DNA of 57,711 nucleotides, taken from Butyrivibrio sp. M55 (GTDB lineage Bacteria; Bacillota; Clostridia; Lachnospirales; Lachnospiraceae). The translations under genes and the position numbers were made by a program. The stretch covers positions 1 to 57,711 of the forward strand of contig NZ_FPCD01000020.1 in NCBI RefSeq assembly GCF_900116865.1, in the 5' to 3' direction. The first letter of the stretch is position 1, and each line of letters opens with the position of its first letter. The notes beneath the pieces are model-generated. The model saw nothing but the letters and a program-made list of their open reading frames with translations, was not told the origin of the DNA and made no database searches. Shown piece by piece: positions 7,900 to 16,891 of the stretch.

Positions 7900-8934
7900 T
7901 CATGGTCTGCAACATGGACAAGGCCACGCTCCTCTTTTTGCACATTCTTTCTTTGATGTATACTTTCCGACTATCTGAAGAGAATTAACTTTTTCGCATT
8001 CCTTCTGGTGATAAGTGTATGTACCATCGTCTTCTCTCATGATCACATATTCTATTCCTTCCTCAAGTTCATATCCTGAAAATGAATAGATATTAAGGTC
8101 TTCAAAGTTTGAGTAATCAGATACTTGCGGTCCCTGCAAAAATCCAAGTACAGATGGCTTATCCATAAGGTTAGCCCAGTTTGCTCTGTCAACAGTCGGG
8201 AGTGTAAAGTCATAATGAAATGATTTCTCTGAATCTGCGCTTTTCCCGTTTGCGATATAATTATACTGGTCAATGTAGATATCCATCACTTTAGTAGTGT
8301 CGTTAATTACAAGGTCAAGACGGGCATCCATATACTTTGTCTTTGATGAGAGCATATCAAGGCTACTTGGAGATCCAAAATATTTGTAGGCATGTTCGTA
8401 AGTACCGGTATAGGACTTTCCGGTTGTTCTGTCCGTGACTGTCACATTGCAGTCGGGGCCAAGATAATACTGGATGATATATCTCTCATCAGCATCCTCT
8501 GATAGATCCGTCCATGTATTTATGTTAGTTGCAACAAAGTGGCCGTTTCTTTCTGCTTCTGCTAAATTATAGCCGATGTAATATCCGTCATAATCCATAA
8601 GACATAACATAGGGATACGGTATTGCATCTCCGACTGTCCTATAGAATCATACTGAAGATTGAGCGACTGATAAAGTGTCGTAAAAAAAGCATTTGTTGC
8701 ATCTTTCCTTGCTCTTTCTGTACCGAAAAGACGCATAGTAACATCATTATTTCCTTCTGTGGCATTCATTTTTGCAGCTTCAAGTGCTGCGTTTGTAGCG
8801 CTTCTTAGGTCTGCTACATACCTTGTTGTCTGCGTCTTATATTGAGTTTTAATATCAACCCTGTAACCAAAGAAAAGAATCATCACAGAGAGCATTACAA
8901 GGAAGAAAATCCCTAAGATATTGCGTAAGTTCAT
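7900..8934 (-). CDS. Membrane-anchored pseudopilin-like protein of the Tad-like module
   Basis: A 344-residue protein with one N-terminal transmembrane segment (about residues 7-24) and a large extracellular domain, the architecture of TadE/TadF-type minor pilins. It ends in an unusual Cys-rich tail (CAKRGAWPCPCCRP). It starts four bases after the stop of the upstream gene and closes a run of four similar small membrane proteins after the TadB/TadC-like gene. It probably forms or primes a pilus-like structure. No clear prepilin peptidase site is visible, so the pilin assignment rests on topology and position. Confidence 0.55.
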   Translation of the reverse strand: MNLRNILGIFFLVMLSVMILFFGYRVDIKTQYKTQTTRYVADLRSATNAALEAAKMNATEGNNDVTMRLFGTERARKDATNAFFTTLYQSLNLQYDSIGQSEMQYRIPMLCLMDYDGYYIGYNLAEAERNGHFVATNINTWTDLSEDADERYIIQYYLGPDCNVTVTDRTTGKSYTGTYEHAYKYFGSPSSLDMLSSKTKYMDARLDLVINDTTKVMDIYIDQYNYIANGKSADSEKSFHYDFTLPTVDRANWANLMDKPSVLGFLQGPQVSDYSNFEDLNIYSFSGYELEEGIEYVIMREDDGTYTYHQKECEKVNSLQIVGKYTSKKECAKRGAWPCPCCRP

Positions 8935-8938
8935 AGAT

Positions 8939-9487
8939 TCAGTTCACCTTTTCATTTACTCTTGATACAAATGCCGAATACTTGGCAATGATCTTATTAT
9001 CCTCGCCTGAGAAACTAAGAAGTGTGAGCATTTTAGAACCAAGCGTAGGAGTCTTATTTATAGCCGTACAATAAAATGAGTCACCATAACTCATGTAATA
9101 CGGCTTATCTTCTAAGCCCTTGTTATAGATGTTATAAAGAATCTCATCTGTTCCTGTGGCATAATAGTATGATACAAATCCATCTTCATAACTATTTGAG
9201 ACTGCTGTTTTTGATGAATTAACTGTAGGCTCATAAACAAGGTGCTCATGGGTAAACTCTACATCATAAACTACGCCTGTTGCGTCCAGTTTTGATATGA
9301 ATTCCATATAACTTGCCTGATCGATCTGTCCTGTTGCAGCTGCTTTTGTGACAAATTCTTCGACTACTTCCTGTGCATTTGATTGTATTATCTGGTCACA
9401 CTTTATTCCAACGAGAAGTATCGGCACAAATATTGCAAGAATGATACCGATCATCCATTCAAGTATTTTTCCTATCGCTCCATACAT
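8939..9487 (-). CDS. TadE-like pseudopilin
   Basis: A 182-residue protein with a hydrophobic N-terminus (GAIGKILEWMIGIILAIFVP) followed by a polar extracellular domain beginning with a helical QSNAQEVVEEFV stretch, as in TadE-like minor pilins. It is cotranscribed with its neighbours (gaps of 4 and 12 bases). Minor pilins of Tad systems help start and cap the Flp pilus. The assignment is by topology and context only. Confidence 0.5.
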   Translation of the reverse strand: MYGAIGKILEWMIGIILAIFVPILLVGIKCDQIIQSNAQEVVEEFVTKAAATGQIDQASYMEFISKLDATGVVYDVEFTHEHLVYEPTVNSSKTAVSNSYEDGFVSYYYATGTDEILYNIYNKGLEDKPYYMSYGDSFYCTAINKTPTLGSKMLTLLSFSGEDNKIIAKYSAFVSRVNEKVN

Positions 9488-9499
9488 AAAATACTCCTC

Positions 9500-9931
9500 T
9501 TAATTCATAACATATTCGACAGATGAGAGGTTTCCCTCAGAGTCATAAGCATATGTCTTTGTGTATTTTCTTGATACATTTATTCGGGCTAAAACAGGAG
9601 CCGTATCTCCTTTATTTCTCATAGCTTTTCTCTCATCTTCTGTAAGAGTATTGGGAAGTCCTGCGGCGTTATTAATGACAACTTTAACGTTTTCAGCAGT
9701 ATTTAGGACATCACTTATAATACTTGAACCGTCAATAAGGATATCCCTTTTTTGATATCCATATGTTCCAAGGTCTGATACCTCCTGGTAAACATGAGTC
9801 TTTGCATTAGTTTCTGCCCCCACGGTATCTGCAATGGCATTACCCTCCATAAAAAGAGCCCGCATAAAAAAGACTACTATGATAAAAGTTATGGCTGTAA
9901 GCGGCCAGTAGATCATTTCACTTATATGCAT
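9500..9931 (-). CDS. Small pseudopilin-like membrane protein
   Basis: A 143-residue protein with an N-terminal transmembrane helix (about residues 8-28) and a short extracellular domain. It lies in the run of four pilin-like genes. No family is recognised beyond this topology. A GC-rich hairpin separates it from the upstream gene at 9989. Confidence 0.5.
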   Translation of the reverse strand: MHISEMIYWPLTAITFIIVVFFMRALFMEGNAIADTVGAETNAKTHVYQEVSDLGTYGYQKRDILIDGSSIISDVLNTAENVKVVINNAAGLPNTLTEDERKAMRNKGDTAPVLARINVSRKYTKTYAYDSEGNLSSVEYVMN

Positions 9932-9947
9932 ATATGAACCTCATACG

Positions 9948-9971
9948 CCCCGAGGAAATCATCCCTCGGGG
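9948..9971 (-). other. GC-rich intercistronic hairpin
   Basis: CCCCGAGG and CCTCGGGG form a perfect 8-bp stem with an 8-base loop between two cotranscribed pilin-like genes. In the - direction there is no T-run, so it looks more like an mRNA-stabilising or processing hairpin than a terminator. It could protect the upstream pilin message and raise its level. Confidence 0.5.
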
Positions 9972-9988
9972 ACTTTTAATCTCTTGAA

Positions 9989-10477
9989 TCAAGATTTTGC
10001 GTTTGAGATAAGCGTGAATTTGATACCAATGATAGTATTGGTCTTTTCTTCCCTTACGACCACTCCGGAAAAATTGGCTGAAGGATTGATAAATGCAGAC
10101 ATGTCTGACTTATCGTTATAGATCTTCATGTTGGTCGATGCGTTTGTTGATTCTATCTTTGTCTTTAAATCTGAATCATAGCAGTAACTTGTCTCGCCTG
10201 AGCCATTATTTACTACTACGTTGATCTGTGTATCCTGTGATTCAAAGTTTCTTATAGCATTGATCACCTGACTGCCTTTTATCTGCACCCCATCATATAC
10301 GGTAAACTGTGATTCAAGGAGCGCGTTGTTCATCTGTGCTACCTGCGCAAGAGCTGCATCTCCTGCTTCTTTCTCTTCTCTTACTGAGTTGTAGATCCAA
10401 AGAGCAAGGATAGCTGCTACTACAACTCCTACTACAATGACTATCGCGGTTGATACTGTGTCTTTGTTATCTTTCAT
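9989..10477 (-). CDS. Pilin-like protein, first of the pseudopilin run
   Basis: A 162-residue protein: short polar N-terminus, hydrophobic segment TAIVIVVGVVVAAILALWIY, then a helical EEKEAGDAALAQVAQMNNAL region and a beta-rich extracellular domain. This is the layout of type IV pilin-like subunits. It is the first small gene after the TadB/TadC-like protein and is followed by a stable hairpin, as expected for a subunit made in larger amount. It could be the major pilin. Confidence 0.5.
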   Translation of the reverse strand: MKDNKDTVSTAIVIVVGVVVAAILALWIYNSVREEKEAGDAALAQVAQMNNALLESQFTVYDGVQIKGSQVINAIRNFESQDTQINVVVNNGSGETSYCYDSDLKTKIESTNASTNMKIYNDKSDMSAFINPSANFSGVVVREEKTNTIIGIKFTLISNAKS

Positions 10478-10514
10478 GCGTTTTTTCCTCCTTAATGCTA
10501 TTCATTTTTTATTG

Positions 10515-12539
10515 TTATCCTGTAAACGATTGATTGAGCTGACGGAGCATGTTTGTGGACATTGCCATCATCGGATATACAAGATATCCTCCTATCTCTA
10601 TTGCAAGCGGTATCAGAGCTATAAGTTTTGCACGATCGGCCTTTTTCTCAGCACGCATCTGGTTATCTATCTTTCTCTCTTCGTTGGAGTTTGCCTTTTC
10701 TGATGCTATATCTTCAAAGGCAGCTACAATACCTTGAGAGTTTACATTCAGCATGTTGTTGACAAATCTTCTGAATGGTTCAAAAGGCTCAAGCCTTAAC
10801 TCTTTAAGCGCTCCCTCTTCATCGAGCGGAAGCTCCATGATGCACTTTGAGATAGGTTCTTTGAAGCAATAGGCAAATCTCTCCATCCATTCAAGTATTG
10901 TCGCAACAGACATGTTATCTACATTCATTAGTATGATCACTATTGTCTGGAACTGATTTACTTCATCTTCCATTCCCTTTCGCATCTCAGATGCCCTATA
11001 CAAGAGGAATGCGTATGGAAGCATATACCCTGCGATTCCGGCGGCAAATATTATAAAAAGATAGAACCATTTATAATAGTTCACTGACAGCGCATGTGAC
11101 CTTGTTAGAAGTTCTGCTGCTATCATCTGTGCCTGGTCTCGTCTTGCTATTTTCTGTTCTTCCTGTACTTTATCGGTAAGCTCGTCGATATTAAGGCTTT
11201 GTATTCCAGCTTCTTTCCTCTCAGCAAGATAGCTTTTAGTGATATATTCCATAGTCTCAACATCTGCATCTGTGAACTGATAAGATGTTTTAAATGCATT
11301 TGAAAAGTCATTCATCAGCCTCTTTGTCTGCTCAAGCTGAGCTCCTATTATAAGTACCTGTGCTGCTATCATAAGGACTGCCGCCCAGATGATCCTTTTT
11401 AAAAGGAACTGTTTATAACCTATCCTCTCGCCATTCAATTTAAGCTTTTCAGTGGTCTTTTCTGCCTTTGAAAAGTTCTTGTTAGCAAGGCTTGTAAGGA
11501 ATACCGATATAAACCCCCAGTTTGATATCTTTGTAAGAAGTGGCTGCTCCTCCGGTTCTTTTTTCATGATATCCTTGGAACTCATGATCAGGTTGTAGCA
11601 TATAAGGGATGCTGCAAACACAATGACCATCATTATCGTTCCAAATGAACCCGTATAGTAATCTGAAAGCTCTGTGATACCTCTTGTTCCGAAAAGTTGG
11701 ATCGGTTTTAGGAAAAATATCGGACCTATTGCAACCCATACAAGATTTGCAAAGAGGTACATGTTCCGCTTTATCCTCTGAAGCTCGATGTCAACCTCGT
11801 TTTTAAGCTCGTTCATTGAGTGGATAAAATTTGATGTTGTTGTTCCTTCTACTCCTGCAATCGCCTTATCACCGTACTGCCATGTGGTTGTAGCTATGGC
11901 AAGGAACGTAGTGAAATATGAATTTGGTGAGATATCATTGTACTTGGCAGCCTCTAGCTGCATGTCATCGCTGTTTAATACGTCATAAAACTTCTGTGCA
12001 TGAAGACTCATCTCATAAGGGGATTCATCCACTGTCATGTATATGGCTGTATCTAGCTGACGGTTTGCTGAGTAGTAGTTACTTTTTACATCTGATAAAA
12101 ATACTTTGAACTGCTGCAAAAGCTTTATGTATAGGTTTTCATACCTTGTATTGATGATATGCGAATAGGTAACATACGTTGCCACAAGGCCCATGCATAT
12201 ATAAAATATTGAACCGCCACTTGATATGATCACGAATATTGCAGCAGCAAGCGCTATTCCAAGACCAAAGGTCATATCTTTTGTAACCTTGTTATTTACC
12301 ACCGTCACGTCAGCCGGATATAAAAGTGCTATTCTTGCGTACTGCTTTTTAAATATCCTTCTAAGAGGCGGGATCTTCTGATAGAGCAGATAGAACGTAT
12401 AAAGGTAGTTCTTTTTGTTTTTGGTCTTTACGATAACTCTCTCAAGTTTCATACGTCTGTTTCTTGCATAGTTGTAAATAAGGAGAGCCGTGATGAGTAC
12501 CATTCCGCCTATGGTTATTATTAAAAGCTGCTGGTTCAT
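10515..12539 (-). CDS. TadB/TadC-like inner-membrane platform protein (double length)
   Basis: A 674-residue polytopic protein. Two T2SSF-like cytoplasmic helical domains are visible, one around QFKVFLSDVKSNYYSANRQLD and a second around FQTIVIILMNVDNMSVATILEW. Each is followed by hydrophobic helices near residues 265-325 and at the C-terminus (AKLIALIPLAIEIGGYLVYPM). TadB and TadC are each usually about 300 residues, so this looks like both combined in one chain. It would form the membrane platform driven by the adjacent TadA-like ATPase. Its start overlaps the ATPase gene by four bases. Confidence 0.65.
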   Translation of the reverse strand: MNQQLLIITIGGMVLITALLIYNYARNRRMKLERVIVKTKNKKNYLYTFYLLYQKIPPLRRIFKKQYARIALLYPADVTVVNNKVTKDMTFGLGIALAAAIFVIISSGGSIFYICMGLVATYVTYSHIINTRYENLYIKLLQQFKVFLSDVKSNYYSANRQLDTAIYMTVDESPYEMSLHAQKFYDVLNSDDMQLEAAKYNDISPNSYFTTFLAIATTTWQYGDKAIAGVEGTTTSNFIHSMNELKNEVDIELQRIKRNMYLFANLVWVAIGPIFFLKPIQLFGTRGITELSDYYTGSFGTIMMVIVFAASLICYNLIMSSKDIMKKEPEEQPLLTKISNWGFISVFLTSLANKNFSKAEKTTEKLKLNGERIGYKQFLLKRIIWAAVLMIAAQVLIIGAQLEQTKRLMNDFSNAFKTSYQFTDADVETMEYITKSYLAERKEAGIQSLNIDELTDKVQEEQKIARRDQAQMIAAELLTRSHALSVNYYKWFYLFIIFAAGIAGYMLPYAFLLYRASEMRKGMEDEVNQFQTIVIILMNVDNMSVATILEWMERFAYCFKEPISKCIMELPLDEEGALKELRLEPFEPFRRFVNNMLNVNSQGIVAAFEDIASEKANSNEERKIDNQMRAEKKADRAKLIALIPLAIEIGGYLVYPMMAMSTNMLRQLNQSFTG

Positions 12540-13507
12540 AAAAGTTTTCCCTTTCCTGCAACCTTAAGGATTGCGTTCATGTCCTGTACGAAGAGTTTTT
12601 CTTCGTCAGCAGGGATATTTGCGAGGATCCTCTTGATAAATTCATCTGAAAACATCGATACAAACTCATAAGTTTTTGTCTTTCTGTCGAATTCACAAAG
12701 GTTATGGTATGAAAATGTTGCCCTGTCAGTTACTCTTTTGTAGTATTCCTGTTCATTTACAAGTGCTGCCTTTTCAGGCTCTACAACTGCATTTTCGAAC
12801 TTTGCTCTTGTAATATCAGGAAATGGATAAGCTTCCTGCTTGATCGCACTTATCTCCGTGATCCTTTCACAGAATCTGTCACCCCTATCTCTTGCCATAT
12901 GGATATCCACATCTATCGCGTCTGCTACCATTACTTCCACGGATTTTTCATTGTTATAACCGGCAACACTCATCATGTTCATTGCAAATGCCGTTATAAG
13001 ATCCGGTACTGTCTTTGCGTGGTGCGTTCCTGCTCCGGAGCGTGATGCTACCTTACAAGTCTGTGAATACCACGAAGCTGCAGGAGCTGTTGCAATCTCT
13101 CCTATGATGTTGACTGTACCTGATGTTTTCTTCTGAAAATCAAGTCCGTCCTGTACTGATACTGAACCTGTCTCTGCAAAAGCCAGGATATTACGGTTAG
13201 GATATGCAAATCGCAGGTTAAGCTCAGGCTGAAGCTCTGAAACCCTAAGTGCCGCTGATGGAGGATAAAACCTTGCTATAGACTTCAGATATGTGCTCTT
13301 TCCGCATCCTTGGTCTCCAGTTACAAGGAATGAAAGAAATCCATATACCGTCCACTTAGAAAAGAGAATAGGGATTATGTTATTATTTGTATTTATGTAA
13401 CACTCCTCCGGCGAAATAAGCGGTACAGGTTTTTTATATATCCCTGAGTAATGTCTTTCTTCTGCCATCTTATTTTCCGCTGCAATTCTTTCATGTCTTT
13501 CATCCAT
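12536..13507 (-). CDS. TadA/CpaF-like ATPase, C-terminal catalytic half
   Basis: A 323-residue protein with Walker A GDQGCGKST at about residue 64, a Walker-B-like NIIGEIATAP and a His-box-like SGAGTHHAKTVPDLI, matching the second half of secretion ATPases of the TadA/CpaF/VirB11 family. The N-terminal half of the family is encoded by the preceding gene. The start is preceded by AGGAGG that lies inside the end of that gene, so the split is served by a proper ribosome binding site. It would hydrolyse ATP to drive pilus assembly or secretion. Confidence 0.7.
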   Translation of the reverse strand: MDERHERIAAENKMAEERHYSGIYKKPVPLISPEECYINTNNNIIPILFSKWTVYGFLSFLVTGDQGCGKSTYLKSIARFYPPSAALRVSELQPELNLRFAYPNRNILAFAETGSVSVQDGLDFQKKTSGTVNIIGEIATAPAASWYSQTCKVASRSGAGTHHAKTVPDLITAFAMNMMSVAGYNNEKSVEVMVADAIDVDIHMARDRGDRFCERITEISAIKQEAYPFPDITRAKFENAVVEPEKAALVNEQEYYKRVTDRATFSYHNLCEFDRKTKTYEFVSMFSDEFIKRILANIPADEEKLFVQDMNAILKVAGKGKLL

Positions 13508-13513
13508 TTAGAC

Positions 13514-14608
13514 TTATCCCTCCTCTTTTCTTAAAGTAAGAAGCTTTTCAGGCAAGATGGAAGGTGTTGAGTCAAATTTACGGCAAAGGAATGCGAATGA
13601 ATCTGAAAAATCAGGGCACATTACTGCTACTCGGCTTCCATCCTTCATTGTTGCTATTATCTTGGGATCTTTCTGAGTAAGGATTGTAGGTGCGTTGTAC
13701 CGGTAGATATTTCTTGTTACTCTTTGAAGCTCTTTCTGAGTTTCAAATGTAGTACACGATAGGTGTATATTGAGACCATGAAATACTATCCATACAGCCT
13801 CAAATGAATATCTTGGTTCATCAAGTGATTTCTCATAATCCGATACTCCTTCAGGATAATCACCTGTTTGATTGTGCAGTGTGATATCGTATCTTCCTGA
13901 CGGGATACCTGATGTGCCCCCCTGATACTCATCTACTTCTATCTCATGAAGAAGGTCTACTGGTCCAAGTCCAAACCTCTTTTCGTACACGAGCTGTGTA
14001 AGGAAATCAATCTTTTCAGCATAATCTATTCCGCCGCGCTCCTTGATATACTCCTCATATACCCTTGCTATGTCTTCTTTGGTTACGTCATATACATCGC
14101 CATATCTTGTTTTCTTAGGCTTATCAAGACCGAATCTTGTGAAGTTATTGGAAAAACCTCTTTCGCCTTCTTCCATCCAGAGCATTACAAGGATCTCGAA
14201 CTTATATCTAGGCTTTAACTTATCAGGATCGTTAAAAGGAATGATAGAGTCAATGTTTGTAGGTGAAACCTTACCTATTCTCTCATCTGTTATAACATCC
14301 TGTGTATACTGCTTAACGAATGCCCTAGCCGCAGAGTCGCCGTCTGCACATTTGTGTATTGCACTCTTAAGTTCTTCCTTATTGGCCATCTTTTTCTTAT
14401 ACTGCTCAGAATTAAGATTCATATCATTGACTGAACGTTTGATGGTCGCAGCAAAAGTCTCATTTACTTTCTGCATCAAGGATTCTACTGTTATAAGCTC
14501 TTTTTCCTCGATATCATCACTGTTTTCTGTGGTCTTCTTAACAAAGTAGATAAGCCCTCCAAGAGCCACGATAAGTATAAGGATTATCATAATTGTATTG
14601 TTAAGCAT
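13514..14608 (-). CDS. TadA/CpaF-like ATPase, membrane-anchored N-terminal half
   Basis: A 364-residue protein with an N-terminal transmembrane helix (residues 4-21), a charged helical stretch, and a C-terminal region matching the N-terminal domain of TadA-type ATPases: a FGLGPVDLLHEIEVDEYQGG segment corresponding to the target-loop region, then a beta domain ending in DGSRVAVMCPDFSDSFAFL. It stops where the nucleotide-binding core should begin; that core is the next gene, six bases away. Membrane anchoring of this half is unusual. Confidence 0.65.
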   Translation of the reverse strand: MLNNTIMIILILIVALGGLIYFVKKTTENSDDIEEKELITVESLMQKVNETFAATIKRSVNDMNLNSEQYKKKMANKEELKSAIHKCADGDSAARAFVKQYTQDVITDERIGKVSPTNIDSIIPFNDPDKLKPRYKFEILVMLWMEEGERGFSNNFTRFGLDKPKKTRYGDVYDVTKEDIARVYEEYIKERGGIDYAEKIDFLTQLVYEKRFGLGPVDLLHEIEVDEYQGGTSGIPSGRYDITLHNQTGDYPEGVSDYEKSLDEPRYSFEAVWIVFHGLNIHLSCTTFETQKELQRVTRNIYRYNAPTILTQKDPKIIATMKDGSRVAVMCPDFSDSFAFLCRKFDSTPSILPEKLLTLRKEEG

Positions 14609-16175
14609 CTTTACCTCTTTTTGCTCCGCATTCTTGACAAAACTTTCCGGTGTTTATTGTTCCGCAGTCAGGACAAGTCCATTTAAGCGTTTTCCTTATG
14701 CCGCATTCACTACAAAATTTTCCTGTGTTCTTTGCTCCGCATTCGGGACATATCCATGTATCTGTTGCACCTATTGTTCTTATTGCCTTGAACTTTATAG
14801 GTTCATCCTTTATGACTTCTGCATCTACATGTTCGTAGTTTTCATAAGAAAAATCTTCCGTTTTTTCCTTTAAGTTATCTATTTCCTTGAAGCTGTCATT
14901 TTCATCTGTATCCATTTTTTCTGTTTCATCAAGTATAAGGGAATCATACTCTGCTGCATCTATTCTTTTTTTCTTTCTCCCAAAAAGACCTTTCTTTTCT
15001 TTTTTCTTCTTCCCCGGCTTTTCAGGTTCTTTTTTAGCTTTGTACTCTTCCTCGACCTTTTCTTTAAGTTTTATCTGATGATCCAAAGCTGAAAAATCTT
15101 CATCAAATTTTACCTCATCTTCGAGATTATCTTCATTCTCCTGTCTTATCTGTTCATCAAGTTCATCTTTCCTTTTAAACAAAGGTCTTTTCTTACTTAT
15201 TTTCTTTGGAGCAGCATCATCAATATGGAGGATTTCCTCCTCAACCGATTTTTTGAGAAAATGACCTCTTGTTGTTACTACTGTCTCTGCACCAAAGTTT
15301 GATATTTCTGTAAGCTCGTTATCTTCTGCCTCGTCATCTCTTACAAAATTCTCATCCTCAAACTTTTCAAGAGCCTTCTGATCTTCTTTCTCCTTATCAT
15401 TTATGACTGCTTCTGTAAGATCAATGATTGCTTCGCGGAGTTTTGAGTTATCATCCCCTTTTTCCGGTGTGTTGTTCTTAAGCATGAACCTAAGAAGTGT
15501 ACCCGATATCACAGCATCGTGATATTCTGAATTGTATGGGATCGCATAAAGGTTATTTGAGTTATAGATTTTCTTAAGATACTGGAGGTTGTATCTTGAA
15601 TTTGAATCAAAGTCTGCTATTGCAAAATAACTCTTTTTTCCGTCAATTGTGTTAAGTGCGTGTGGGGCAGGTGCCTGCCGAATGCAGGTCACATATGCAT
15701 CACACAACTCAAGCATCTCTGCCATTATCTGTTCATTCTTTCCATCAAGTATGACGATTATCAGACCGTACACATCATTTGCATACTTTAAGATGTTCTT
15801 CATTCCATTAACTGAAAGTGTCTTAATGAAGTCGTTTTTCTTTGTGATATCTGCAACATCAAGATAGTTCTCGTATGAGAGCATTGGCTCTGTTGAGGAA
15901 TCGAATGTCTCCTTTACGAGCTTTATTGAATTAGCTCTTCTAAGAAGGGCATCAATACCCTTATCTTCGATCTGATATGTGCCAAGCTCTGTGATAGTAT
16001 TTTCTGTTATCTCCTTGCCCTTCAATATAGTAAGGGCAGATACTGATTTATTGTCTGTAAGCTGCATTACAAGTGTCTTATGACTGTTGTTGATAGCTGC
16101 TGTTACTGCTATGGAAGCTGCTATTGCAGTTGCTTCATTTTCACTTACATATGAGCCCTGTACCATTAATACCAT
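14601..16175 (-). CDS. TadZ/CpaE-like protein with C-terminal tandem zinc ribbons
   Basis: A 524-residue protein. Residues 1-240 resemble a MinD/TadZ-type fold with a pseudo-receiver flavour (LIIVILDGKN, AYVTCIRQAPAPH) and without a proper P-loop. A long charged region (about 240-470) follows. The C-terminus has two zinc ribbons, WICPECGAKN...CSECG and WTCPDCGTIN...CQECG. TadZ proteins localise the pilus machine. GGAGG stands seven bases before the start. The stop overlaps the next gene by eight bases. Confidence 0.5.
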   Translation of the reverse strand: MVLMVQGSYVSENEATAIAASIAVTAAINNSHKTLVMQLTDNKSVSALTILKGKEITENTITELGTYQIEDKGIDALLRRANSIKLVKETFDSSTEPMLSYENYLDVADITKKNDFIKTLSVNGMKNILKYANDVYGLIIVILDGKNEQIMAEMLELCDAYVTCIRQAPAPHALNTIDGKKSYFAIADFDSNSRYNLQYLKKIYNSNNLYAIPYNSEYHDAVISGTLLRFMLKNNTPEKGDDNSKLREAIIDLTEAVINDKEKEDQKALEKFEDENFVRDDEAEDNELTEISNFGAETVVTTRGHFLKKSVEEEILHIDDAAPKKISKKRPLFKRKDELDEQIRQENEDNLEDEVKFDEDFSALDHQIKLKEKVEEEYKAKKEPEKPGKKKKEKKGLFGRKKKRIDAAEYDSLILDETEKMDTDENDSFKEIDNLKEKTEDFSYENYEHVDAEVIKDEPIKFKAIRTIGATDTWICPECGAKNTGKFCSECGIRKTLKWTCPDCGTINTGKFCQECGAKRGKDA

Positions 16176-16189
16176 TTGCTGTCCTCCCT

Positions 16190-16876
16190 TTATTCGATCT
16201 TGCCTGATAAGGCACGTCTAAAGAGTTTTTTAGATTCTTTTTTATCTATCTCCGGCATGAACTCTTCGTAGAGAGTCATGAGAAATGATCTTATGTCACC
16301 AGAGAGCGGTGAAAGCTTCTGATGACCATTTCTTATAAAGTTGATGTAACATGCGTAATCCTGCATATCATATGAGAAGATGAACGACTCCTTTACTGCC
16401 TCGGGTATGAATCCAAGCTCATCAATGATGATACTTTCAGATACTTTTCCTGATGGCTTGTCGCGGAATATGATCTCATAATCACCTTCAATGTCATCTG
16501 ACAATAGTTTTGATATATCTTCTACCTGATATGGGTTGTATGATGTCTGCACATAGATAATATCTGACTTGTTCATTATCTCTGTTGCATCCTTACCCTT
16601 TGAACAGCCGTTATAGCAGATGACGATATCGAATTCATAGAAGAAGTCGTAGCTCATTTTTCTATCTGCTACACATGTGATTTTTCCTACTTTTGCATAC
16701 GGCTCTTTCTCAGGCTTTGGGATAGACCTGAAGAAATCATGTAAACATGAATTATCTATTACAAGTACGTTTTTCTTTGCTGATGCAAATACCGCTGCCG
16801 CGTAATAAACGATGTCACATCTTTCCATTCCAAGGAAAGTAATAAGCTTTACGTTCTTGTCATCATAACTAAGCAT
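16190..16876 (-). CDS. Second TadZ/MinD-like degenerate protein
   Basis: A 228-residue protein with an alpha/beta pattern like a MinD-type ATPase (VKLITFLGMERCD at the P-loop position, NVLVIDNSC, FDIVICYNG, DIIYVQTSYNPYQ) but with no GKGGxGKT Walker A. It is likely a non-hydrolysing relative. It sits between the CpaB-like gene and the other TadZ-like gene, gaps of about 15 bases. A localisation or scaffold role is inferred. Confidence 0.5.
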   Translation of the reverse strand: MLSYDDKNVKLITFLGMERCDIVYYAAAVFASAKKNVLVIDNSCLHDFFRSIPKPEKEPYAKVGKITCVADRKMSYDFFYEFDIVICYNGCSKGKDATEIMNKSDIIYVQTSYNPYQVEDISKLLSDDIEGDYEIIFRDKPSGKVSESIIIDELGFIPEAVKESFIFSYDMQDYACYINFIRNGHQKLSPLSGDIRSFLMTLYEEFMPEIDKKESKKLFRRALSGKIE

Positions 16877-16891
16877 TGCTTTACCCTCCTT

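Noticed and set aside
7744..7956. + strand frame MDIKIVQPNRMIW...
   Set aside because: Opposite strand of the in-phase extension of the pseudopilin-like gene; no ribosome binding site.
14043..14549. 168-codon + strand hydrophobic frame
   Set aside because: Shadow of the TadA N-terminal-half gene; Ser/Leu-rich composition is typical of an antisense frame in AT-rich DNA.
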